64,000 nt of DNA, from contig CP048715.1 in NCBI GenBank assembly GCA_022641835.1, forward strand, positions 1,426,001 through 1,490,000, given 5' to 3'. The stretch comes from Petasospora fabianii. Lineage: Eukaryota > Ascomycota > Saccharomycetes > Phaffomycetales > Wickerhamomycetaceae. A model generated the notes under the pieces. It ran no database searches, was not told the DNA's origin, and saw nothing but the letters and a program-made list of their open reading frames with translations. Shown here in pieces: positions 49,416-59,646 of this stretch (within the stretch, counting starts at the first letter, position 1; every line of letters starts with the position of its first letter). Position numbers and translations under genes: made by a program.

Positions 49416-49985
49416 TCACTCAAGCTTTACACTCTCTAAGATCTTTCTCAATGGAACACCCCATGTCGATGTACCATCATTGGTCATCATAAACTGTACA
49501 ACGGACTTCTTTGTCTCGTCTTTGTTCTTGTAGTTCTCTATCGAGGACACAACAAACGCCGCATGTTCTGGCTTGATCTTCCCCATAGAATCACGGAGCT
49601 TTCGACTATAGTGCTCAAACTCACGTTCTGGAAGCGTCGTAGGTAATGAGAAAAGTGTTTCGATGCTTTGTTGTAGTTGTTCGGTGTCACCAAGGGAGGA
49701 TGAGGACAACATGGAGGATGACGACACTGTAGATGCTGATTTGGACAACGATGGTGTTGCCATCGGTGGTTTCGAAGGAGTCTGTCGAGACGGTAAGGCG
49801 ATCTTTGGTGGACCATTCCCCTTCAGAGTGGACCCCTGTTGTGAGATTAGCGAGGTGGAACTGAGGTTATGTTGAGGACGGGGACGTCTTGTCTTTGCAG
49901 AAGTACCACTCGCTGTGAGCCCAGCAATTGGACAATCATTCCATCCAACGATCTCAGATTCGGAAACGTTCTGATAAGAGGTCAT
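49416..49985 (-). CDS. Uncharacterised protein, weak SRA1/Sec31-C-terminal-like domain
   Basis: A 189-residue protein I do not firmly recognise. Residues 1-100 are disordered, rich in Ser/Pro/Thr with a poly-Ser segment (SASTVSSSSMLSSSS). Residues about 100-189 form a predicted helical bundle: TEQLQQSIETLFSLPTTLPEREFEHYSRKL, KPEHAAFVVSSIENYKN and a terminal WGVPLRKILESVK. The last block resembles the end of the SRA1 domain (steroid receptor RNA activator; also Sec31 C-terminus), where a Trp precedes a basic amphipathic helix. The near-N-terminal GWNDCP motif is also seen in Sec31/SRA1-like fungal proteins, to my recollection. It lies downstream of ENV7 on the same strand with 227 bp between. 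Confidence 0.6.
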   Translation of the reverse strand: MTSYQNVSESEIVGWNDCPIAGLTASGTSAKTRRPRPQHNLSSTSLISQQGSTLKGNGPPKIALPSRQTPSKPPMATPSLSKSASTVSSSSMLSSSSLGDTEQLQQSIETLFSLPTTLPEREFEHYSRKLRDSMGKIKPEHAAFVVSSIENYKNKDETKKSVVQFMMTNDGTSTWGVPLRKILESVKLE

Positions 49986-50212
49986 GAGGTATAAGTCCGT
50001 CCACTAGAGAGTAAGAAAGGGTTATAAGTTGTTTAACATGTGCTTAACCGAGATCTGATGTGCTGGCAGGAAAAAGGAATCCCTGGTACGGGCCGCAGCA
50101 CTATAATGTGACAGGTTTAAGGGAGTAATCATAATGCTACAACGTTAGTTTGTATACGATTCATATGCCTTCATATCAATAGACCTGTGTATAGGTATAT
50201 AAGTAGCAATTT

Positions 50213-51331
50213 TCATGACCTCGACTGTACAGCAAGGGCCTTAGTTAGAACATCTTCGACTGCAGGTCTCTGCTCAGGGTCCACCACAAGACACATTTCA
50301 ATAAGCTCCTTGATATCATCAGAGTAAACGTCACCACGTTTAGGATACTCCCATTTGCCGTTAGAGATGGCCATGTTCATACTTCCACCACTCTCAGCCT
50401 CCTCATGCTCAAATGGTGAGCATCCATATAACAATGCATACAGTAAGCATCCCAACGACCAAATGTCAATCTTCTCATCCAGATGAGCACCAGTCTTGAC
50501 ATCTAGTAGTTCAGGGGCACGGTATGGCAGTGTACAATGCTCAGCAGCCAGCTCCTGGATTGCCACTGCAGTGCTTCTATTCTTTGCCGTAATGCGGGCT
50601 TTAGCACAAGATCCCAAATCACAAAGAACTGGTAAACCATCTTTTGAAAGCATAACATTAGCAGGTTTGATATCTCTATGTGCATATGCTATAGTCTCTG
50701 TAAGTTCTGTACCATTTTGTGCATCTTCATCATTGATTGGACCCGTTGACATTGAAGGTATTGTTTCTGCAAGTGATGCTGTGTCATCATCAGTTATGTT
50801 GCTTGTTGAGGCATCCAATAGGAGTCTTTCGTGTTCAGAAGTGGCAACATTCATGTTTACTTCATTCACAGCAACTGATCTATGGTTTGGTTGATGTCGA
50901 TGCATAGATTGGAGTCCACGACAGATTCCAATAAAGATGCGGATAGCTTCAGCTTCATCAATTTGTGTGGATTCTATGGCATTTGTGTTGATGACATCTT
51001 GTAAAGAACGTTCAAAATATGGTAAAAGGATGTATACCGTCTTAGATCCATCCTCTTCTTGCACTGTACTTGAATCAATGGCCCTAATAATGTATGGAGA
51101 GTGGAATTCTCTATAGTTCTCCACCTCCGTCATGGCAATCCTCATAGATTCAGCTCCAAAGGGACACCTAATCTTCTTCAAAGCATATGTTGCACCATTA
51201 GAAGCTTGTACCAGATAAACATATGAAAACCCTCCTTCTCCAAGTAGCTTAAGGATCTTGAACTTGGCCCTGTTGATAATGAGAACCGGATCCGATGTGA
51301 AGCACGGGAAGCAACTAAACAAGAATGACAT
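50213..51331 (-). CDS. ENV7: Ser/Thr protein kinase of the Env7/STK16 (NAK) family
   Basis: A 372-residue kinase; S. cerevisiae Env7 is a palmitoylated vacuolar-membrane kinase that restrains vacuole fusion. The ATG at 51331 begins MSFLFSCFPCF with two Cys, the likely palmitoylation sites. Kinase motifs: GEGGFSYVYLV glycine loop, catalytic Lys in ALKKI, HRDIKPANVML catalytic loop, DLGSC in place of DFG (usual in this family), and YRAPELLD. A Ser/Thr/Asn-rich insertion of about 70 residues sits between helices D and E, just before YAHRD. The open frame extends one codon further to a GTG, which I ignore. Start is divergent from RVB2, with 280 bp between. Confidence 0.9.
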   Translation of the reverse strand: MSFLFSCFPCFTSDPVLIINRAKFKILKLLGEGGFSYVYLVQASNGATYALKKIRCPFGAESMRIAMTEVENYREFHSPYIIRAIDSSTVQEEDGSKTVYILLPYFERSLQDVINTNAIESTQIDEAEAIRIFIGICRGLQSMHRHQPNHRSVAVNEVNMNVATSEHERLLLDASTSNITDDDTASLAETIPSMSTGPINDEDAQNGTELTETIAYAHRDIKPANVMLSKDGLPVLCDLGSCAKARITAKNRSTAVAIQELAAEHCTLPYRAPELLDVKTGAHLDEKIDIWSLGCLLYALLYGCSPFEHEEAESGGSMNMAISNGKWEYPKRGDVYSDDIKELIEMCLVVDPEQRPAVEDVLTKALAVQSRS

Positions 51332-51611
51332 CACACTTCGTTCGAGTACTTGCTCTTGTCAATTGGTGTTCCTTTGTATCAAGTAGACAGCCCTGTAAAG
51401 TGTATCACAGTACAATCGATCACTTTAAGGCCTCTCAACTACTCTTTCCATCATTCTACTCATTATAAGAACCAGCCTGGCCTCTCAGCCAAAGCTGGAG
51501 AAATTCGCGAAAAACTTGCCGGTCCAAAAATTTGGTTTAAACGTTGAACGCGTTTCTCACTACCACTTGATTCTCCTTTATTGAGTCAAATCATCTCATT
51601 TTGTGCTTCCA

Positions 51612-53134
<1,523 letters not shown>

Positions 53135-53428
53135 GATTTAATGAATAACAAAAGAGACAAAAGAACAATTGTGTACTAAATTTCTGTAAATTACGTTATG
53201 ATGTGTTTTGTTTGATTTTTCGTTGATCATCGAGGAAGTCCTACAGTAGAATAGCTTACGTTACATCTATAGTGATTGATGAATAATTGAGGGGTTGTTC
53301 ATGAGGTTTTGGACATGTCTGGGATGATTGTACATGTTCTTTTCCAGATTGAGCCGTTGATGACATCCAGGCCATAAGTTTCAACGTGTTCTCCAAATGG
53401 TCAAAGTGCACTAGTTTTGAAATCATGT
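53135..53428. other. Convergent 3' region of RVB2 and VMA11
   Basis: About 294 AT-rich bases containing the two 3' ends. No gene. Confidence 0.5.
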
Positions 53429-54051
53429 TTAACCAGAACTCTTAGTGTTCAAGATCAGGGCAATAATCATACCGTACAATCCCAAGACTTCAGCGAAAAT
53501 GAGGATGAGCACAATACCAACAAAGAGTCTTGGTTGATGCATAAACTTCCGCACACCTTCATCACCAACGATACCAATAGCGTAACCGGAGGAGAGACAA
53601 GCAAATCCAACGGAAAGACCACAAGCCAAATGCATAAATCCGTTGAAAAGGGTGTATTCTTCAGTTGGGGAGAGACCACCAGCAATCAACACGGACACAA
53701 CAAGACCATAAACGGCCAAGATACCACTCATGACAACAGGTATAAGAGACTTCATGATGAGCTCTGGCTTAAAAGTACCGATACCAGCGATACCAATACC
53801 GGACTTGGCAGTACCAATAGCGGCACCACCACATGATAGGATCATTGCAGCAGCACATCTGTGAGAAGGGTTAGTAATTGCCATTGTAGGGCCAAAAGTG
53901 ACCTCTATGATTGGTGATAAGGGTAAAGCACTCACCCAGCAAAGCCAAAGAATGGGGCGTAGCCCGGGGCATAATCAACCTGGGCGTCGGACCTGTTGAA
54001 GTTAGTAACACTATTCGATAACGATCAATGACTCCTTAGGACAACGTACAT
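53429..54051 (-). CDS. VMA11: V-ATPase proteolipid subunit c' (Vma11), start codon split by an intron
   Basis: A 162-residue proton-pumping ring subunit of the vacuolar ATPase. Exons on the minus strand: AT at 54051-54050; 53992-53936; 53858-53429. Joined, the protein starts [25 protein letters not shown]. It is c' rather than c (Vma3) because of [43 protein letters not shown] and [10 protein letters not shown], all Vma11 hallmarks. Four membrane helices; the essential acidic residue is the Glu in [13 protein letters not shown] (TM4). A continuous frame through the second intron exists but would give a non-family N-terminus. Divergent from NSL1. Confidence 0.93.
53859..53935 (-). other. VMA11 intron 2 (77 bp)
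   Basis: Minus strand: donor GTGAGT at 53935-53930, TACTAAC at 53876-53870, acceptor CAG ending at 53859. Interrupts the codon for Gly in FAG|CAAAM. Confidence 0.92.
53993..54049 (-). other. VMA11 intron 1 (57 bp), inside the start codon
   Basis: Minus strand: donor GTACGT at 54049-54044, TACTAAC at 54007-54001, acceptor CAACAG ending at 53993. Exon 1 ends in AT and exon 2 begins with G, so ATG exists in the mature mRNA by joining AT|G; the unspliced RNA also reads ATG there, followed by a short dead-end frame. Confidence 0.8.
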
Positions 54052-54316
54052 CTTATGCTTGTGCGTTTGCTGGACCTTCTCCTCGTGTCCTCTTAAATGG
54101 CTGTGTGGTGGCTGCCAACTTCGAGCCAATTTCGAGGGAGGTGTGTGTTTCGCGAATAAAACATGTTCGCGGTGGGGGTTTACCCGGTTCTGAAATTTAC
54201 GCAGGAAGTTCTGAAGTTTACGCGCTTGTACCAGAATGTAAACAAAAGTATAAACAACTGCTAAACACTGTTGTCTGTCATACACGACACCACAGCAAGC
54301 AGACAAAGACACAGCC

Positions 54317-55098
54317 ATGGACCACCATAAGAAGATTACACTCAATCTTCGTGATGTCAAGCATCTCCAGTCACAGTTCACCAAGGACGCCACGAACAAG
54401 CTGAACTTGTATCTCCCCACGACAGACAACAGTGATCCGCTCAAGAATCGAGTATCTGAGCTTGTGAACGACTTCATCTTCGAGATCTTCGAACGTTCTA
54501 AAGACTCGCTTGAAATTGACGGCTCTGATGGATCCACAAGTCTTCGAAAAATGCTCGAGAATCCAACAAATGGTGAGTGCTTTGATCTCCTTTGCAATGC
54601 AAGATGTGGACCTCATGAATACTAACAATGATCCCACAGAGGTTGAGCCATTTGATTTTTCCCTCCAGGAACAGGTGAGAAAGCTGTATCAGGAAGTGGA
54701 AAACGAAACGATACGATTGACAAAGCTTAGAAAAGAAACCCCACAGAATTTCCGGTCTACTTATGAGGAATCCTTCCAGAAGTCATTCAGCGTACTTCAA
54801 GAGTTCCAAAAGGAAATCGAGGAGCTTGAAACTGCAAAATATGACGATGATGATTCAGTTCTTATTGAAAGAGAAAAGACATTCACAGAACAAGTGAAAC
54901 CAAAGCTGGAAGAGATGACGTTTCAATATGAGGAGTCTATCAAGACGTTGAAGGAGATCAAGGATGTGAGTACAGAAGCACAACTTTCCACCGCTATTTC
55001 AACTTAATACTAACAATTCATCCTAGAACATACCTGAGGAACGCAGTGAGCTTGCAAAGTTGGAACAAATAACCAAATTCTTGAAGGAGAAGGACTAA
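54317..55098 (+). CDS. NSL1: MIND kinetochore complex subunit Nsl1 (Mis14), spliced
   Basis: A 217-residue protein assembled from three exons (54317-54572, 54640-54965, 55027-55098); S. cerevisiae Nsl1 has 216. The MIND (Mis12) complex bridges the inner kinetochore to Ndc80. The diagnostic block is VEPFDFSLQEQVRKLYQEVENETIRLTKLR, closely matching MEPFDLDLNEQVRKMYQEWEDETVKVAQLR of the yeast protein. The rest is coiled-coil: residues 110-175 contain heptad-like repeats (SFSVLQEFQKEIEELETAK), and the end reads RSELAKLEQITKFLKEKD, similar to the Nsl1 terminus. The N-terminus binds Mtw1/Nnf1 partners by family analogy. Divergent from VMA11, 265 bp apart. Confidence 0.92.
54573..54639 (+). other. 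NSL1 intron 1 (67 bp)
   Basis: Donor GTGAGT at 54573-54578, TACTAAC at 54620-54626, acceptor ACAG ending at 54639; phase 1 (G|AG, Glu). Confidence 0.9.
54966..55026 (+). other. NSL1 intron 2 (61 bp)
   Basis: Donor GTGAGT at 54966-54971, TACTAAC at 55008-55014, acceptor CTAG ending at 55026; phase 0 (KD|NIPEE). Confidence 0.9.
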
Positions 55099-55384
55099 TA
55101 TGGCTGGTGTCCATCTATCAGGGAAAATATGCACCTTCTTACGATATGCTAATGAAATTCATGACTCGATGCCATTCCGTGATTTAGAAATGGTCTACTT
55201 TGTGGTAAGGCCCCATATGCCCTTCTAGAATGCGTGAATGCCTGTCTTATTAACCGTCATTCTAAGAACTGACGCGCTATGGCTTAGCTGGGATCAATCG
55301 CGCGCTTCATCTCAAAAACAAACAATGAAGAACTTCCATCAACAAACCTCTACACAGGCTTTTTCCGTTTCAATCAACTCAAAA

Positions 55385-56224
55385 ATGGACGCGTCATTCC
55401 CTCAGCGGGCCCTTAAGCATGTCGTTGACTCATTGGAGGGCTATCCACCTGCCCTCAGCATCGGTCTCCCGATTTTCCTGACCCTGATCTATATCGCAAA
55501 CTTTGTCGTGGACATCAATGCACACATCTCTCTGAGTCCGTCTTCTCTCTTTAACCTTGATCTCAACAGACTTTCTTTTTACCCAGTCGGTCATCTTGGC
55601 CTCCTTCACTTGTTGTTTAACATCTTCGGTCTTCTCCCAATGATCTGCAGATTCGAGCGCACACATGGAACCGTTTACACAGGTGTTATGCTTAACCTCT
55701 TCGCCGTGCTTGCCGCTATCCCTTACTGCACCATTGGATACTTCCTCACCAGTGCCAGTGTTCTTGGATCATCTGGTTGGTTCTTCTCTTTCCTTGCTTA
55801 TTTTGCCTACGAGGAGTCCAAAGTCAAGCCAACCATTCAGCTCACACCTACTCATACATTCCCAACACTCTTCATCCCATTCGTTACGCTTCTCGTCATT
55901 GGTATTCTCATGCCAGGATCAAGTTTGTTGGGCCATTTGTTCGGCTTGCTTGTTGGATATGCTTACTCCTTTGGATACATGAACAAGCTTGTGCCACCAT
56001 CATGGATAATCGAGAAGATTGAGGAAAAGGCTGACGGCCTAATTCAGCTCATCCCATCCATGTTCATCTATTACAAGGAGGTGGACGCAAAGCATATCAG
56101 ACAACAATCTGAGTACGTTTCCATCTTCGAACCATTCATGAATACTGAGGCATCTACTGGTTCCACTACTGCCGCTTCTGTTGGTGGTGCGTTCCAAGGT
56201 CAAGGTCATGTCGTAGGTGTTTGA
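55385..56224 (+). CDS. RBD2: Rhomboid-family protein Rbd2
   Basis: A 279-residue Golgi/ER membrane protein of the rhomboid intramembrane protease superfamily. About six membrane segments: IGLPIFLTLIYIANFVV (TM1), the amphipathic LYP/FYPVGHLGLLHLLFNIFGLLP region (TM2), HGTVYTGVMLNLFAVLAAIPY, GSSGWFFSFLAYFAY and GSSLLGHLFGLLVGYAY. The catalytic Ser is in GSSGW and the His in GHLFG, so the dyad is intact. FNIF and FERTHGTVYTG match yeast Rbd2 closely. Start chosen at ATG 55385 (MDASFPQRALKHV); the frame is open to 55238, but that extension lacks similarity. The cytosolic tail is Ser/Thr/Gly-rich. Confidence 0.92.
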   Translation: MDASFPQRALKHVVDSLEGYPPALSIGLPIFLTLIYIANFVVDINAHISLSPSSLFNLDLNRLSFYPVGHLGLLHLLFNIFGLLPMICRFERTHGTVYTGVMLNLFAVLAAIPYCTIGYFLTSASVLGSSGWFFSFLAYFAYEESKVKPTIQLTPTHTFPTLFIPFVTLLVIGILMPGSSLLGHLFGLLVGYAYSFGYMNKLVPPSWIIEKIEEKADGLIQLIPSMFIYYKEVDAKHIRQQSEYVSIFEPFMNTEASTGSTTAASVGGAFQGQGHVVGV

Positions 56225-56495
56225 TTGTATGTCGGCCAGCTCAGCTGGTGATCATGCATATGAAGCTATTTGCATCCATTGTAATGAACTCAGTAAAGCT
56301 ACGGATAATGTAGAGTAAAATAAATGTGTGTATTGGATTAAATCCAAAGTATAAGGGAGGAGCAAGAAAGAAAAAAACCCATCATGTCATTCATCACAAA
56401 TCAACAACAAAAAAATCACGCCCAATAAAGTTGGAAAAGCATAAGACCACCATAAGCAAAAAGTCATAAAAAGAAATCATCACCAATAGCCAGGA

Positions 56496-58073
56496 TCACT
56501 GTCTAGATGGCTTGAAAAAGCAGTCCAATACAGATTGGAATACGGACTCCCCCTTGTGTGGCGCAGACTTACCTCCCTTATGGGCCTTGGCTCTCAACTC
56601 CTTGACACGGAACTTGTCATGTAGCTTCTCGCTGTTGTGATGAGCCTTCTTGTTCTTGTAGATCTCAGCCTTAGCAGCCTGGAACTCCTCCTGAGTGATC
56701 TCGCCTCTGTCGAGCTTGTCTCTCAAGTCCCATGGGTGGTCGGACTTTGGTCTGTTTCCGTTAGCGAAGACATCGCCCTTGTGCGCCTTCTTGTTCTTGT
56801 AGATCTCAGCTTTAGCAGCCTGGAACTCCTCCTGAGTGATCTCGCCTCTGTCGAGCTTGTCTCTCAAGTCCCATGGGTGGTCGGACTTTGGTCTGTTTCC
56901 GTTAGCAAAGACATCGCCCTTGTGCGCCTTCTTCTTCTTGTAAATCTCAGCCTTAGCAGCCTGGAACTCCTCCTGAGTGATCTCGCCAGCATCAAGTTTG
57001 CGTCTCAAGTCCCATGGGTGATCAGACTTTAGGTAGGCTTTCTCAGGCTTTTCGGCCTCGAGCTTCTGAATCAAAGAACTAGAGTACTCAGAAATCTTGG
57101 TGGACAACTCCTCCAAATTATCAATCATCAAAGAGATGTTCTCCTTGGTCAAGCTCTTCAAGTTAACCTCGTTGACCTCCTCCACGTCTCTCTTGTTGAA
57201 TTGAGACTTGATGAAGTCCTTGATGGAATGGTTGTAGTCCTCCAAAGTAAGGACAGCATCGTCAGGAATGGTCTCAGAGTTGAGGGCATTCTTCAAGATT
57301 GTAATTTGGTTCTGGATCTTCTCAATAGTTTGCTTCTCGAAGAAAGTGATGCGCTCAACAAAAGAGTGGTTCTCTGTGCCCTTGTGGTGCTTTGACTTGA
57401 ACTTCTCATCCTTTGGCTTCTTGTGGTGCTTGGTCTTTGGCTCATGTGGCTTCTCATCCAACAAAGGAGCATTGGAGTACAAGTCAGATGGAATCTTACC
57501 AATATAACCAGTGTCACCGAAACCACCAAGGAAGTAGGCTCCATCAACTTCAAACTTGACCCAGTGGGAAGAGTGGATTGGGTTACCTGGCAACCACCAA
57601 GCGGCGTCCTTGTGCTTCTTGAGGAAGCACTTCTCAAGCTCTGGGGCTTCTTCCTCAGAAACCTCAACGAACTTACCTCTAAGGTTGATACGTGGAGAGC
57701 CAGCAATGGAGTGTGGACGGGAGCCTGGGTAGTGTGGGTTGACTATCTCATCAAGTGCATGATCACCAACTCTGACGGAAAGGGTAGCTGGGGAGCCCTT
57801 GTTCAAGTTCTTAAAGGAAGTAGCCATGTCGATGGCAAGGAGGACTGGATTACCGTCACCGCAATCGGCATAATACTCAACGAAAGAGGCTGGGAGGCCC
57901 TGGTCTTCACCCTCCTGGTAGATGGTGTTCACGTTGGCAAGCGACTCTCTGTTGATAAGGGTTCTGGCAATGGCGGCAGCGTCATCGACGGTTGGTGCTT
58001 TGAAAGTCTCTGGGGAGAAGGCATCGGCGGCAACGAGGGCAGCGGCAATGGTCACGAGTGTGGAGAACTTCAT
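56496..58073 (-). CDS. Secreted CREG-like protein with three SHOCT-like C-terminal repeats
   Basis: A 525-residue secreted or vacuolar protein. Signal peptide 1-18 (ending AADA before FSPETF). Residues about 30-210 form a CREG-type pyridoxamine-5-phosphate-oxidase-like beta barrel: VEYYADCGDGNPVLLAID, SPRINLRGKF, AAWWLPGNPIHSSHWVKFEVDGAYFLGGFGDTGYIG is the family hallmark. Residues 215-240 are His/Lys-rich (KHHKK, KHHKG), and 245-345 look like a coiled coil. Three tandem 47-residue repeats follow (from 349, 396 and 443), each with the core HPWDLRDKLDRGEITQEEFQAAKAEIYK, which resembles the bacterial SHOCT helical hairpin (LRDAGEITEEEFEAKKAEL). The fusion is unusual. Function unknown; mammalian CREG is a lysosomal/secreted glycoprotein. 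Confidence 0.85.
   Translation of the reverse strand: MKFSTLVTIAAALVAADAFSPETFKAPTVDDAAAIARTLINRESLANVNTIYQEGEDQGLPASFVEYYADCGDGNPVLLAIDMATSFKNLNKGSPATLSVRVGDHALDEIVNPHYPGSRPHSIAGSPRINLRGKFVEVSEEEAPELEKCFLKKHKDAAWWLPGNPIHSSHWVKFEVDGAYFLGGFGDTGYIGKIPSDLYSNAPLLDEKPHEPKTKHHKKPKDEKFKSKHHKGTENHSFVERITFFEKQTIEKIQNQITILKNALNSETIPDDAVLTLEDYNHSIKDFIKSQFNKRDVEEVNEVNLKSLTKENISLMIDNLEELSTKISEYSSSLIQKLEAEKPEKAYLKSDHPWDLRRKLDAGEITQEEFQAAKAEIYKKKKAHKGDVFANGNRPKSDHPWDLRDKLDRGEITQEEFQAAKAEIYKNKKAHKGDVFANGNRPKSDHPWDLRDKLDRGEITQEEFQAAKAEIYKNKKAHHNSEKLHDKFRVKELRAKAHKGGKSAPHKGESVFQSVLDCFFKPSRQ
56622..57029 (-). repeat. Three in-frame 141-bp tandem repeats
   Basis: Units begin at 57029, 56888 and 56747 on the minus strand, with a 141-bp period (47 codons). 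Units 2 and 3 are almost identical in DNA; unit 1 differs at a few codons (RRKLDAG, KKKK). The third unit is truncated before GDVFANG. The near identity points to recent expansion or homogenisation. Confidence 0.9.
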
Positions 58074-59575
58074 GGCGAATGTCGTGTTTGTCTCCTAACA
58101 AAAGGTGCACTAACGAGTCTCTCCCATGGATGCGCGGAGGTGCTGTTGGTTTTATATGCCGCCTATGTACACCCGTGTTTGCGAGCCTGGCTGTGGGGTG
58201 GCTTACGCCCTGCAGAAGGGTTAGCACGCGGGTCTGGGACCAAGTGGGACCAATGAATGACTAAAACTTGAGTCCCTCTGAAGGTGACACCAGGAAAGTG
58301 AGGCTTTTTTGATTATTGAGCGTCTTACTTGCAGTCCAATCCAGGAAAGGAACGGCCTCTCTTCGTAATAGCTAAGCGGTAGCCCGGTAACTCCCAATCA
58401 GCCTGCATCGCACCAGCTGCAGCAAATATACCAAGGCTTGCGTTTAGCACTAACACTCAACTACAAAATCAGCATCAGCAGCGCGAGCTTTCAAGCTCAT
58501 CCAAGGCTCAGGCAATGTATCAGTATGGAATCGCATGACGTCGGCCAATCACACTACAGGCAGAGGCGTAAGAATGGAATGGGAGGTGATAAGTCCCGGA
58601 TCTAAAAGCCACCCTTTTTATTTTCCCGGTGGTGCCACGGTTAAATTAAAATTTCGCGTAGTACCACAAGAGGCGCATGGACCAGTACACTCTCCCAGTA
58701 AGCTTATCTCGGAGCTTGGTAATTAGTAGGGAGCCAGTATGTGTGACTAAAGTCTATGCCTTTTCCAGTGGTTTCCGGCGTAGCCAATCGTGTCTGGGTG
58801 TTTCCTGGGACGCCATGGTCCTGGGGCTCGTAAGTTGTCAGTAGAGTAGATGAAAAAGATAAGCTGATATTTCACCAAGATGGGAATTTTTAGATTCCAA
58901 GCGCCTATTATATATAGCGAAAGCCTTTATTCTGTATTATGAATTGAGAATTGCTGAAGATGGTCTTGATGAGGGCCCATACAGATTGGTACTGCCGATC
59001 GGACTCTTATCAGGGCTACTCTATCTTTTCCCTTGCACTATGTACAGCGATGTCCCAAAACACACTCATTTGATCATTCAAGCCGGTATTTTGTCTTCAT
59101 ACAAACAACATCTTAGCTGGTAAGACAAACCGGAGTCTTCAGAAGCCAACAAAAAAAGGCACTGAAATGCAAAATTTTCAAATGCCGAACGCATCTGAGC
59201 TGCATCAGTATCAATTACCGGCCATTTATTTAAACCTGTCGAATGGTTTTTTGCCTACTATATAAGTCATACCAGTATTCCAGCAATGTTTTATTATTCA
59301 GCCACCTAATAAGCCAATCATGCGCTCGTAGCTCCACTTTGTACTTTGTGTCTTCTACTGTAGTGAATAAGATGATGAATACTATGAGGTACCCAACGGC
59401 ACCTAAACTGCTAAGAGGAAGATTTTCCAACGCTATTCGTCACTACACATAGCCGTGTCTATATAGCTCATGGAGACATGCAACTATTCGTACTATGAAG
59501 AGTCGCACTTTACTAGGTAATACTATAGTGTGCTATGTAATCAGTTAATCAATGTATATAACCTTAACATCAAAG
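58074..59575. other. Gene-free region upstream of the CREG-like gene
   Basis: About 1.5 kb between the CREG-like gene and the tRNA. The proximal part is the promoter of the CREG-like gene. Short overlapping frames near 59230-59450 lack support. No LTR or solo LTR is recognised beside the tRNA. Confidence 0.5.
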
Positions 59576-59646
59576 GCGCTGGTGGTTTAGCGGTAAAATT
59601 CAAAGTTGCCATCTTTGAGCCCCCGGTTCGACTCCGGGCCAGCGCA
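59576..59646 (+). tRNA. tRNA-Gly (anticodon GCC)
   Basis: A 71-nt intronless cloverleaf. Acceptor stem GCGCTGG pairs with CCAGCGC, discriminator A at 59646. D arm GTTTAGCGGTAAAAT; anticodon arm TCAAAG-TTGCCAT-CTTTGA, giving GCC; T arm CCCGG-TTCGACT-CCGGG. The A box (GGTTTAGCGG) and B box (GGTTCGACTCC) are intact, and a T-run follows at 59647-59655 as the Pol III terminator. It differs from the S. cerevisiae tRNA-Gly(GCC) at only a few paired positions. Confidence 0.97.

Noticed and set aside
57423-58256. Open frame of 277 codons antisense to the CREG-like gene
   Set aside because: Same codon-bias shadow; it runs through the signal peptide and promoter of the real gene and has no recognisable domain.
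59230-59452. Overlapping short frames on both strands near 59.3 kb
   Set aside because: One begins at a TTG rather than ATG, neither has a credible leader or similarity, and they overlap each other.
59000-59575. Possible solo LTR or transposon next to the tRNA-Gly gene
   Set aside because: Yeast LTR elements often insert near tRNAs, but no TG...CA-bounded repeat or target duplication could be seen.
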